Virus record (IMG/VR): IMGVR_UViG_3300032326_000196
Coordinates: 1-34,803 of that record
DNA from: a virus
DNA length: 34,803 nt
Strand: one strand, 5' to 3'
Below are positions 15,184-22,808 of this stretch, piece by piece. The notes beneath the pieces are model-generated. The model made no database searches and was not told the origin of the DNA. It was given only the letters and a program-made list of their open reading frames with translations. The stretch's first letter is position 1. Every line of letters begins with the position of its first letter. The translations under genes and the position numbers were made by a program.

Positions 15184-15326
15184 CGAGGCGTGTCGAGCAT
15201 CAGACGCACCGCCTCGCGGACGACGTCGGATAGACTCAGTTGGCGCTGGACGGCGATGTCGCGCAACGCGGTTACTTGTTCGGTCGTCAGTACGACCGAG
15301 ACCTTAGCTTTAGACGGGAGGTGCAT
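15180..15326 (-). CDS. Ribbon-helix-helix protein (48 residues)
   Basis: ATG 15324-15326 to TGA 15180-15182. The core KVSVVLTTEQVTALRDIAVQ followed by LSLSDVVREAVRLMLD is a textbook MetJ/Arc/CopG fold: one strand for DNA contact and two helices for dimerisation. The start lies inside the previous small gene in another frame. Likely a phage repressor-type regulator; target unknown. Confidence 0.75.
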   Translation of the reverse strand: MHLPSKAKVSVVLTTEQVTALRDIAVQRQLSLSDVVREAVRLMLDTPR

Positions 15327-15489
15327 TGCGTTCGATGATGCGGGAGAGAAGTTCGGACGGTTGCAGACCTTGCTTCGCTGCCTGCCAGCGCAGGCGCTCT
15401 ACGAGGCGAGGCGACACGCGCCAAGGTATCATAACCTTGACGCCGACCGGCGACGGCTTGCGTCCCGGCTTGGCTGGCGTGCGGCTCAT
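15310..15489 (-). CDS. Second small ribbon-helix-helix-like protein (59 residues)
   Basis: ATG 15487-15489 overlaps the lytic-enzyme stop as ATGA; the gene ends at TAA 15310-15312. After a basic proline-rich start (SRTPAKPGRKPSP) comes VKVMIPWRVSPRLVERLRWQ and GLQPSELLSRIIER, the strand-helix-helix order of a CopG-like protein. It sits in tandem with a second such gene. Confidence 0.68.
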   Translation of the reverse strand: MSRTPAKPGRKPSPVGVKVMIPWRVSPRLVERLRWQAAKQGLQPSELLSRIIERNAPPV

Positions 15490-15869
15490 TGCATGGCCCT
15501 CCGAACTCGCGCTGCGTAAGCCTTGGTCTGTGGCTTGCTGGCTCCTCTTGGTCCACCGTTCCAGGTCCGCGCCAACACGTCTATGTCGGCGTTGACATAG
15601 GCTGTCGGGACATAGCGTTTGAAGTAGGCTTCGGCTACGCGCCGACTGTACGCAAGATCATCGACCTGCTCGTACCGTCCACCGATGCGCGCGTCTTGCC
15701 AGACGCTGCGCTGAATCTGCAAGGGACCACGGCTGCGGCCTTGATCGCCAAGGATGAGACCGCCACGGCGACCGCTACTTTCTACGACGTGCAGCGCACG
15801 CCAGAACGACTCAGGAGGTGCAGCGCGCAGGCTGGCAGTCAGGCTCAGGAGGATGAGTAGGGAGCGCAT
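15486..15869 (-). CDS. Secreted lytic transglycosylase / lysozyme-like endolysin
   Basis: 127 residues. A signal peptide is visible (MRSLLILLSLTASLRAA, residues 1-17). The mature part has the lysozyme-superfamily SLT pattern: ALHVVESSGRRGG with the catalytic glutamate E30, RGPLQI (47-52), and ARTWNGG (100-106). It would cleave peptidoglycan in the periplasm. The length suits a compact phage enzyme. With a signal peptide it could reach the cell wall through Sec instead of a holin pore. It lies in the early/middle region, away from the holin-like genes at 32537-33162, which is not the usual cassette. Confidence 0.8.
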   Translation of the reverse strand: MRSLLILLSLTASLRAAPPESFWRALHVVESSGRRGGLILGDQGRSRGPLQIQRSVWQDARIGGRYEQVDDLAYSRRVAEAYFKRYVPTAYVNADIDVLARTWNGGPRGASKPQTKAYAARVRRAMQ

Positions 15870-15871
15870 GG

Positions 15872-16075
15872 TTAGGCGTTGGTAAGTTCTTCGTAGGACT
15901 GTTCGACCGCGAGCTGTGCTGCGCGCTTCTCGTTCTCCGCGAGGCCAAGACCAAGCACGTCGAGACCGTGGCTCAAGTGCTGGTAGTAAAGCGCGAAGTG
16001 GCGGCGCTCAAAGTACGGGTTGCAGTTGCACGCTGCGTTGACGAGCGTTTCCTTGTCGATGGTTTCGGTCGTCAT
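15872..16075 (-). CDS. Small hypothetical protein
   Basis: 67 residues (ETLVNAACNCNPYFERRHF, HGLDVLGLGLAENEKRAAQ). Helical, with two cysteines near residues 16 and 18. It lies 2 nt upstream of the secreted lytic enzyme gene and 2 nt after the previous stop. Function unknown. Confidence 0.68.
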   Translation of the reverse strand: MTTETIDKETLVNAACNCNPYFERRHFALYYQHLSHGLDVLGLGLAENEKRAAQLAVEQSYEELTNA

Positions 16076-16077
16076 GA

Positions 16078-16341
16078 TTAGGAAGCGCGGAAGCTAGCCA
16101 ACTGGGCTGCGCGCAAGCATTGAACCGCAAGGTGTAGAAGACCGCGAATGTCGTGCTGACCTTGAAACGGGAGAACGACCCAGCCGCCCGTGATCTTGTA
16201 AGATTCACCGGATTGAACTGCTTCAATGGCGCGGCGCTCAATGCCTTGGCGAATGCAGTCTTTGACGCTGGCAGCGCTAAGCTTGTAACGGCGGCGAATT
16301 TGAGCGTCAATCTGGCGAATCGTGGGAGCCTTGGTATTCAT
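16078..16341 (-). CDS. Small hypothetical protein, possible HTH
   Basis: 87 residues from ATG 16339-16341. The frame stays open back to TTG 16390-16392, and a TTG at 16366-16368 has GGGAGG 11 nt upstream, so the start is uncertain. The segment APTIRQIDAQIRRRYKLSAA followed by CIRQGIERRAIEAV is helical and may bind DNA; a strand (YKITGGWVVLPF) follows. Function unknown. Confidence 0.6.
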   Translation of the reverse strand: MNTKAPTIRQIDAQIRRRYKLSAASVKDCIRQGIERRAIEAVQSGESYKITGGWVVLPFQGQHDIRGLLHLAVQCLRAAQLASFRAS

Positions 16342-16402
16342 GGGTCGTTGGTTGTGTACCGACCACAATGCAGACAGAGCCTCCCGACTCAAGCGGAAAT
16401 TT

Positions 16403-16417
16403 GCGGAATTTATCCGC
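16403..16417. promoter_or_regulatory. Operator-like palindrome in an intergenic gap
   Basis: GCGGA-ATTTA-TCCGC is a perfect 5-bp-arm palindrome. A direct near-copy of its left part, GCGGAAATTT, abuts at 16393-16402. The gap 16342-16456 is one of the few without a confirmed gene, and the palindrome overlaps a weak -10-like ATAAAT on the minus strand. A binding site for one of the nearby RHH or HTH proteins is plausible. Confidence 0.45.
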
Positions 16418-16456
16418 CCTTGCGTTGCCTACTAACTAACAACGACTTACGCAGTT

Positions 16457-16660
16457 TTAATCCGCGTTGATCGGATCTCTCTGCCGCTCCCCAGCCTCGA
16501 TCTCCAGGTCAGACCTGACCTCCTCGGAGCCGCTCGCATCTGCTAGCAGATACTCAACCGATGCCTGCCGATAGACGTGGCCGACAACCACGAAGCCGCA
16601 GCTCGGGTCGATGCGCGACCGCACCAGCTCTCCAAGTTGGAACTGCGGCGGTTTGTCCAT
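16457..16660 (-). CDS. Small hypothetical protein
   Basis: 67 residues with a small beta-barrel look (FQLGELVRSRIDPSCGFVVV, then SVEYLLADASGSEE). It resembles the small SH3-like proteins of phage early regions. No good ribosome site. It is followed by a 115-base gap. Family not recognised. Confidence 0.65.
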   Translation of the reverse strand: MDKPPQFQLGELVRSRIDPSCGFVVVGHVYRQASVEYLLADASGSEEVRSDLEIEAGERQRDPINAD

Positions 16661-16694
16661 GGCACAAATAATCGGTTTTGTGTTCCAGGACCAA

Positions 16695-16952
16695 TCAAAG
16701 CGGACGATACCAGACGCGCCGCGTCATCTTTTTGTCGAGCTTCACCGAGCCTACGAACTTCTCGACCTTCTTCTTTGCGACCATCTCATGCACCAGCGAA
16801 TACGCGCGATCTGTGCCGACCTTCAGCTTTGCCGCCAATTCAACCACGGTGACCCAGCCGTCGCCTACAGGTCGGCGCTCGTTCTTGTGCAGCGCCTCCT
16901 TGAGCAGTCCGACCCATTTGTCCTCAGTACTTCGCGATGCCTTGCGCTGCAT
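16695..16952 (-). CDS. Winged-helix/HTH DNA-binding protein
   Basis: 85 residues from ATG 16950-16952, which has GGAGG 8 nt upstream inside the end of the phosphoesterase gene (29-nt overlap). The pattern WVTVVELAAKLKVGTDRAYSLVHEMVAKKKVEKFVG is a winged helix, with a basic C-terminus (KLDKKMTRRVWYR). A regulator or replication accessory. Confidence 0.75.
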   Translation of the reverse strand: MQRKASRSTEDKWVGLLKEALHKNERRPVGDGWVTVVELAAKLKVGTDRAYSLVHEMVAKKKVEKFVGSVKLDKKMTRRVWYRPL

Positions 16953-17667
16953 AGAATGAGCCTCCGATTTTCTTAGCTTGGAAAAGCTGATACGTCCCGT
17001 CGTCGAACAAGACACCGTAGCACCAGGCGTTGTCGTGCCTCAGTTTGCCGACCATGTGCTGGTTGTATCCCATGTCGATCTTGCAGGTGCAGCCGATGCC
17101 GCGCGCTTCTGCCGGACCGTCGATTGATTCCACCGGCGCGCTGTCGGTCGAGTGAGTGTGGCCGAATATGCAGTTGCCGTAAGCGATGCTGTGCCGACGT
17201 GCTGCTCCGAGTCCCGCGAAGTAGCCGTGTACGACTCTCAGGTGTCCCAGACGGAGTACGCCAAAGCGCGAGTCATACGGCAGCATCCGCGCCTTTGCCT
17301 GCGTGACAACGCGCTCCGCTCGCTTGATGCCATCGGTTGCGTAGTCGCGCACCAGTCCTGCGGCGTTGTGAGCGAAGTGCCACAGCCGTTCGTCGTGGTT
17401 TCCTCGTAGGAAGTGGTTCTCACGTCCACCGTCGAAGAACGTGCGAAGCCATTCGACGCCAGCTTCCCAGTCGTCTTCAAGGCTGTGCGCTTTCTCATCG
17501 TCAGAGGCTCCTTTGCGTAGGTTGCGAAAATCCCAGTTATCCCCTGCGTGGATACGAATCTCGGGTCGGAAGTCAGCGAGGAACGACTTCAGCGACTTGA
17601 ATGTTGCCTCGTCGTACTGGTCGCCATGGTTGTCTGACGCGACGACGAAGGGACGTCCCTTAGACAT
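16924..17667 (-). CDS. Calcineurin-like metallophosphoesterase
   Basis: 247 residues. The dimetal motifs are in order: ASDNHGD (D12, H14), IHAGDNWD (D43), LRGNHDER (N90, H91, D92), VVHGYF and FGHTHST (GHTH). These fit phosphodiesterases and nucleases of the Mre11/calcineurin-like superfamily. The C-terminal region carries CTCKIDMG with two cysteines. It starts inside the end of the tail-associated gene at 17660-18004. Substrate unknown. A nuclease or nucleotide-clearing role in early infection is inference. Confidence 0.87.
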   Translation of the reverse strand: MSKGRPFVVASDNHGDQYDEATFKSLKSFLADFRPEIRIHAGDNWDFRNLRKGASDDEKAHSLEDDWEAGVEWLRTFFDGGRENHFLRGNHDERLWHFAHNAAGLVRDYATDGIKRAERVVTQAKARMLPYDSRFGVLRLGHLRVVHGYFAGLGAARRHSIAYGNCIFGHTHSTDSAPVESIDGPAEARGIGCTCKIDMGYNQHMVGKLRHDNAWCYGVLFDDGTYQLFQAKKIGGSFYAAQGIAKY

Positions 17668-18004
17668 CCTCTGCCTGCGCTAAGTCAGGCACGCTTACGC
17701 CGTTGATGATCTTCACGCACGACGGCTCGGTTTTCGCGATGTGATAGAGCTGGGACAAGAAGTTCACATTGGGAGCCTTGAGCGCTGCGTTGCTCAGGTG
17801 ATCGGTAAACGGCAGGCCACGCACGTTGATCTGTGCGACCAGCGCCAGAGGATGCGCCGGCGCTGCGTCGGCTTGCGCTTTGTTCAGATACAAGGCGAGG
17901 TAAGCCAACGCGCTTTCAAGGTTGCGGTCCCACTCAACGTTGACCAGTCGCAGATAGTCGCCAGACGCGCCGTTCGGAAGTGTGATGCTAAGTTTGAGTG
18001 CCAT
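17660..18004 (-). CDS. Hypothetical protein following the tail tip gene
   Basis: 114 residues (LKLSITLPNGASGDYLRLVN, ESALAYLALYLNKAQADAAP, PFTDHLSNAALKAPNV). Beta-rich start and helical middle. It follows the J-like stop by 3 nt, so it is probably a tail-associated protein of the same transcript. A similar small gene after the tail tip is common in lambda-like phages, but I do not recognise the family. Confidence 0.75.
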   Translation of the reverse strand: MALKLSITLPNGASGDYLRLVNVEWDRNLESALAYLALYLNKAQADAAPAHPLALVAQINVRGLPFTDHLSNAALKAPNVNFLSQLYHIAKTEPSCVKIINGVSVPDLAQAEDV

Positions 18005-18007
18005 GAC

Positions 18008-21000
18008 TTAAGGGACCAGACCGTGATGCTGTAGAGCGGAAATGACTTCGTTTAGGGTTGTCGGCGTTGTGCCGTAGCGTGTCGACAAAACCTTTGAAGA
18101 CTGGACGTAGACCTCGCCCGTCGCGTTATCGACGCGCAGCTTTTGCGTCGTCGTGTTATCGTAGACACGCAGATTGACCGCGTAGACATCGACTGCGGTC
18201 GTCTCGTTAGCCTCAAGTCCTCGGTACTGCGTACCGGAAACGGTAATCGGCACCTTGACCTTGGTTGCGGTAATGCTGACCGCATTCATGGTCACCGAGT
18301 TGACCGTGCCTCCTGTCACCGAGACGTTACTCGATTCCTGCCTGCCAAGTGAGGTGTAGCCTGTGTTGGCTGCGCTGTTCGCGTTGCCGCCATAAACCCA
18401 AGTGCTCGCAACCTTGGCGCGATTGACGCTGCGGACGTAGACGTAACCGGCGTTCAGTAGTGCGTTGTAGAAGTACGCCTCGTTCTCGCGCGTCTGAAGC
18501 AGCCCGCCCGTAGGTCCAGGCGTCCAGTTGTACGATGTCGAGTTCGGATCGTTCGTACTGACGACCTTCGCCTCGTAGTAGGAAAAATCGGTTTCCGTCG
18601 AAGCGTCCCACAAAACGCGCGTGCCGAATAGGAGAACCTGAGAACCGGGAAAGTATTCGGGAATGATTCCGGTTGACGTGATCGACACGTTGGTCGGAGC
18701 AGCAGGCGCCGTTGTGCTGCTGGCTGCCGTGCGAGTCAGCGCAGTCGAAAGTGCCGAGTATATGCCGGAAGCGTTGACGCCACGACAAGCAAAGTCGTAG
18801 GACACGCCAGGTGTCAGGTCGTCTACCTCAAACGCTGACGCAGCAACGTTGTCGATCTGACCTTCGACCTTGTAACCGTCAGCGCCAGACACGCGCGAGA
18901 GGACGTCGAGTGCAACACCACCAGACGGGACAGCCGGAACGGTCAAGACAATCGCCGCAAGAGCGGTGCCGTCCGAGGCGAGATAGGTCCGCTCGCTCTT
19001 AAACGTGGGCGCGCTGGGCGTGCTGGGAGGCGTCAGGTCGGGTGACGCTGTGACGCCAAGCGGTCGAGCAAACGCGCGATTTGAGAAGTCCGACACGTTC
19101 TCTAACCGATCGTAAGCGTTGACCCAGTAGTAATAAGTAGTACCGACCGTGACCTCGGCATCGAAGAATCGCGAGCTGCGCGTCTCGGCAATCTTGTCTG
19201 CGACCGTGCTCGCCGGCGTGACTCCGGTCGTGTTGCGATAAACGCCATACTCGCTAAGATCTGCGACGGTGACGTCATCCCAGTCTAGCGACACCGCCTT
19301 GCCCGTGCCGATGTTTGCCGTGAGGCTGGTCGGAACGGATGGCGCAACCGTGTCCTTCTGGACCGTGACCACGCCGGAAACGTAGCTAGACGAGACCTTG
19401 AAATACGACTCGCCGTAGATCCGCACGTTGTAGCCGGTGCCGATGCGAACATCCGAGGAGATAAACTCAAGAGTCTGATCTCCCGGCACGCGGCCCCAGG
19501 TTAGATAGGTCGTGGACGTTGTCTCCTTGTACTCAATGCCGACGAAGCCGCCCGACTGCACAAATTCCTCGGACGGCGCGGACCATGAGACTCTGATACG
19601 CGGCAACGCGGTGCCGTCTGCTTGGTACTGCTGAGTCGTGCCATCTGCCACTAGCGACAGCGACGTCGGTGCAGCGATCGTGAACGGATTAGGCAGCGTC
19701 GTGTTTTTCGCATCAGCAACCGCGATCTCATCTGAGACGGTCCATGAGTATACGGTCGAGTCGATCTCGCGCAGAGTCATGTCGACCGCAAGCTGCGGCG
19801 GCTGACCGTCTGCAACGAATCGCCATTCCATGATCTCGAAAACCTTGTTCGCCCATCCGAGCTTGCTGTTGGAGATCATCACCGTCTCGCCGGCGCGTAG
19901 CTGCATTGCCTCAAGGCGGAAGCGAGCGGTCAGCACAATCTCCTGACGCGCACGTCGCAGCTCAATGACTGCCAAGCGCTGCGCGCAAGATGGCGAGATC
20001 GTGAACGGCAGCGACACGTCGCGCGTGTACTTAATCGAGTTGTCCTGCGTGACGTAGGTTGCGGACGTGATGACCGGAAAGTCGGACGGTTGCCATTGGT
20101 TCTCCTCCGAGACGTAGACGCCCTTAACCGTGTTTACGCGGTCGCGAGCGCTGGTTCGCGTCGTGACCGACAGAGGACCGACAAAGTGCTTCTCGCTTAG
20201 GCTGATCGTCGGGATCTGATACGTTCCAGCATACATCACAACCTGACCCGACGAGTAGGCAGTCAGACCAGCCATTGCCGACAGCAGCTTTGCGATGGCA
20301 GCGTCGGGAGATTCGCTGGTCGAGATCACGCCGTTGGTCTCGTAGCGTTTTTCGTAGGTGGTAGGCGAGACCGGCAGGATCTGCACCTGCTCGTCGCATT
20401 CATTCGCAGCGACCGTGCAGGCTGTGTCGTCAATCTCGCTCGATGACATCGCCATGCCAAGCGACGACGTCAGGTAGTCACGCAGACACAGCGCCGAGTT
20501 GGTCGAATAAGCGGTCGTGGCTGTGCGCGGGTCGTAGACCTTCTTGCCCTTGACGATCAACGAAACGTTCGGAATGCCGCCGACGAAGACTTCGGTGTTC
20601 CACTTCAGTCGGACGTAGACGCACGCAATGTTGGTCAGCTTGTGATCGGATGTCCACTTGCCGTCGGTCAGGCTTGCCGTGTCGGTGATTAGCGTTGCAA
20701 AAGCAGTCTGACCAGATGCACCGCGCTTCTTGTAGATCTCAGCATACCCAGCATACTTGCCAGTCGCGCTGCCGTCGCCGGCCCCAGTTAGGACCAAGTC
20801 CTCGTTGAAGTAGACGTCGCCTAGCTCCTCGACCTCATGACCGGCGACCGCCAGCACCATATGCAGGAACTCGTTTTTGCTCCCGGTCGTGGAAAGGTAA
20901 ACGATTGCTCCTGCGACCTTCGCTCGACCATAGATGATTTGTCGCGCTGCAATCGGTGAGCGGATCATCTGACCTCGCGAGCCGAGCGAGTCGGCCATAC

Positions 21001-21160
21001 TCGGCATCTTCGGCGCAAGCAGCTTCGATGTAGCCATCGACGCGCCGATGACAGCGATGCTCTTGACGATGAAGATCGCGGTTGCCTGCGAGATCGCGAT
21101 GCCGACCGTCTGTAGGCCAAGCCAAAGATAGTAAGCAGCGTTTACGATTAGCGTCGGCAT
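18008..21160 (-). CDS. Tail tip / host-specificity protein, J-like
   Basis: 1050 residues. A hydrophobic N-terminus (LQTVGIAISQATAIFIVKSI) is followed by GQMIRSPIAARQIIYGRAK, a motif typical of J-type tips, and a hub region to ~490. About four fibronectin type III-like domains follow (~495-930), with SWSAPSEEFVQSG, LDWDDVTVADLSEYGVYRN, FACRGVNASGIYSAL and LWDASTETDFSYYEAKV. The C-terminus (~930-1050) is a beta-rich fibre-like region. J forms the tail tip and contacts the receptor. It is the last of the tail genes, as in lambda, and about the usual length for J. Confidence 0.92.
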   Translation of the reverse strand: MPTLIVNAAYYLWLGLQTVGIAISQATAIFIVKSIAVIGASMATSKLLAPKMPSMADSLGSRGQMIRSPIAARQIIYGRAKVAGAIVYLSTTGSKNEFLHMVLAVAGHEVEELGDVYFNEDLVLTGAGDGSATGKYAGYAEIYKKRGASGQTAFATLITDTASLTDGKWTSDHKLTNIACVYVRLKWNTEVFVGGIPNVSLIVKGKKVYDPRTATTAYSTNSALCLRDYLTSSLGMAMSSSEIDDTACTVAANECDEQVQILPVSPTTYEKRYETNGVISTSESPDAAIAKLLSAMAGLTAYSSGQVVMYAGTYQIPTISLSEKHFVGPLSVTTRTSARDRVNTVKGVYVSEENQWQPSDFPVITSATYVTQDNSIKYTRDVSLPFTISPSCAQRLAVIELRRARQEIVLTARFRLEAMQLRAGETVMISNSKLGWANKVFEIMEWRFVADGQPPQLAVDMTLREIDSTVYSWTVSDEIAVADAKNTTLPNPFTIAAPTSLSLVADGTTQQYQADGTALPRIRVSWSAPSEEFVQSGGFVGIEYKETTSTTYLTWGRVPGDQTLEFISSDVRIGTGYNVRIYGESYFKVSSSYVSGVVTVQKDTVAPSVPTSLTANIGTGKAVSLDWDDVTVADLSEYGVYRNTTGVTPASTVADKIAETRSSRFFDAEVTVGTTYYYWVNAYDRLENVSDFSNRAFARPLGVTASPDLTPPSTPSAPTFKSERTYLASDGTALAAIVLTVPAVPSGGVALDVLSRVSGADGYKVEGQIDNVAASAFEVDDLTPGVSYDFACRGVNASGIYSALSTALTRTAASSTTAPAAPTNVSITSTGIIPEYFPGSQVLLFGTRVLWDASTETDFSYYEAKVVSTNDPNSTSYNWTPGPTGGLLQTRENEAYFYNALLNAGYVYVRSVNRAKVASTWVYGGNANSAANTGYTSLGRQESSNVSVTGGTVNSVTMNAVSITATKVKVPITVSGTQYRGLEANETTAVDVYAVNLRVYDNTTTQKLRVDNATGEVYVQSSKVLSTRYGTTPTTLNEVISALQHHGLVP

Positions 21161-21163
21161 GGA

Positions 21164-21583
21164 TCAGAATTTCCAGAATGTAGCGTCGGGATCCTCGTCG
21201 GTACGCGCGAAACGTAAGCCGTCTTCCCCTACAAAGGCGCTGTTTAGTCCAAGGACGATGCCAACGCACTTGCCTTGGCCTGACTCGCGGACGATTAGAT
21301 CGCCAGCCGATGCCTGCTCTTGCGACACGCGCACAAATCCAGCATCACGAAGGCAATTCCTCACCAGCGCAGGAACACCACCGAACTGGGTATAGATGTC
21401 ATGCGCTCCCATTGCCGACGAGTAGGACTGGCGAAACGCTATCGCTGGATCCTTGCCTGTAACAAGCGCGACCCAGTCGGCAGCGAACAGGCAGCAGTCG
21501 TGCGAACCCCACTCAAAGGCGCGCTCGCGACGTGCCTCGATAAAGTCAGCCAAAAGCGTGCGCCAGTTGTCCGCTCGGCTCAT
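21164..21583 (-). CDS. NlpC/P60-like (DUF6950-type) tail protein
   Basis: 139 residues. GSHDCCLFAADWVAL carries the candidate catalytic cysteine (C30 or C31) and AGDLIVRE precedes KCVGIVLG. In active NlpC/P60 enzymes the latter position usually reads H-V-G-I; here it is Cys, so activity is doubtful. It stands between the DUF2163-like and J-like genes, where lambda has K. It probably forms part of the tail tip, with a possible peptidoglycan-cleaving role. Confidence 0.75.
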   Translation of the reverse strand: MSRADNWRTLLADFIEARRERAFEWGSHDCCLFAADWVALVTGKDPAIAFRQSYSSAMGAHDIYTQFGGVPALVRNCLRDAGFVRVSQEQASAGDLIVRESGQGKCVGIVLGLNSAFVGEDGLRFARTDEDPDATFWKF

Positions 21584-22227
21584 ATGATGCGGTCAGGATT
21601 CCGATCGGTTTCCGGCGCATCGTTGCCGCCGTTCCACAACCCAGGATTTGTGGGATTAGGACTGCCCCAGTAGATCGTCTTTTCTTGGATTGCATTGACG
21701 AACTCCAGGCCCTTGTCGGTCGCGTCGATCGTTCCTTGCTCCTCGTCGGTGTAGCGCGACTCCTTCACGCGCCTAAAATCCACTAGCCGAGATTCGGCGC
21801 TCATCGTGATCTGTGCAGTCTCGCCGTCGTCCGAGATTGCCATCACGTCCATGCGACCTAGAAAAACGGTAACTGGCGAAGCGATCAGTCCAGCCGTGGT
21901 AGACAGCGCGCCAAGCTGTACCGAGCAACTTCTGCCTTGGTAGTTCTCATTAAGCGCCAGCGAGATGAAGGCAGTCGGAATGCCCGAAAGCTGAAACATC
22001 AGACCACGCGCCGAGAGATCCGTCGTCTCCTCGATTGGCGCAATCGTTCCCATGTCGCCTGTGCCAAGGTATGCCTTTCCTGCGTAAGTCAGAGTTCCAT
22101 ATCCGGTCCACAGATAAACCGGAGTTGAGAAAGCCATCTCGACCATCAGAATCGGTGACAGCTGCGCAGTCGTGACCTCGGCCACCATGCCAGCCGTCAT
22201 GGTTCTGCCTGCTGCGGTGATGCTCAT
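21580..22227 (-). CDS. Distal tail/baseplate hub protein, DUF2163-like
   Basis: 215 residues: MSITAAGRTMTAGMVAEV, YLWTGYGTLTYAGKAYLGTG, TTDLSARGLMFQLSGIPTAF and VTVFLGRMDVMAISDDG. This beta-rich pattern matches the family between tape measure and tail tip in many siphoviruses and in gene transfer agents. It takes the place of lambda L or the M/L pair. Confidence 0.72.
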   Translation of the reverse strand: MSITAAGRTMTAGMVAEVTTAQLSPILMVEMAFSTPVYLWTGYGTLTYAGKAYLGTGDMGTIAPIEETTDLSARGLMFQLSGIPTAFISLALNENYQGRSCSVQLGALSTTAGLIASPVTVFLGRMDVMAISDDGETAQITMSAESRLVDFRRVKESRYTDEEQGTIDATDKGLEFVNAIQEKTIYWGSPNPTNPGLWNGGNDAPETDRNPDRII

Positions 22228-22805
22228 TGCGGAATCTCCTCTACGATAGAAAACGACACGCCGTAAATGCCGGCCAATTCAATCGACCAGTCGGTCTGAT
22301 TGTTGCCTAGACGGAAGACGCCTTTAGGACTTGAGGTCACAATTGACGTGCCAGCTGCGTAGCTCGCACGCAGCACGGGAAAGACATCTACGGAACTTGA
22401 TGAGTTGACCTGAATGACCTTGTAGAGCGACGTTGAGATTTGCAGCCAGTCTCCCACGGCGAAGGTGCCAGTCGCGCCAGAGATGCCAAGCGTCGTTCCG
22501 TTGGCCGTGGCGCTCGCGACGGTCAGCGTGCCAGTGACATTGCCACGCGGAGCGCTGTTGCTGTAGTCGCGGAAGTAGAACGTGCCACGCTGCGCAGCCA
22601 ACAGAAATGCGATGACCTGCTCGGCGTCCGAGCGCACCATCGGAGGACACTCGACTGAGCCGAGCCACCCCTGCCCAGGCCAGTTGTACTGCTGCACCTG
22701 AAACGTGAACGGAGAGACCGAGCGAGAACGCGCCGAGACTCCGGTCAGCGATAGCTTGCTAACCTTAAACGGCGAGGGCGGCGTGAGTGGGTATGAAATA
22801 GCCAT
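22224..22805 (-). CDS. Distal tail protein
   Basis: 193 residues. SLTGVSARSRSVSPFTFQVQ and GQGWLGSVECPPMVRSDAEQ, then AFLLAAQRGTFYFRD, and VTGTLTVASATANGTTLGIS form a beta-sandwich that joins tube and tip in comparable phages. It is encoded directly after the tape measure, as lambda M. Exact family not certain. Confidence 0.7.
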   Translation of the reverse strand: MAISYPLTPPSPFKVSKLSLTGVSARSRSVSPFTFQVQQYNWPGQGWLGSVECPPMVRSDAEQVIAFLLAAQRGTFYFRDYSNSAPRGNVTGTLTVASATANGTTLGISGATGTFAVGDWLQISTSLYKVIQVNSSSSVDVFPVLRASYAAGTSIVTSSPKGVFRLGNNQTDWSIELAGIYGVSFSIVEEIPQ

Positions 22806-22808
22806 GGC

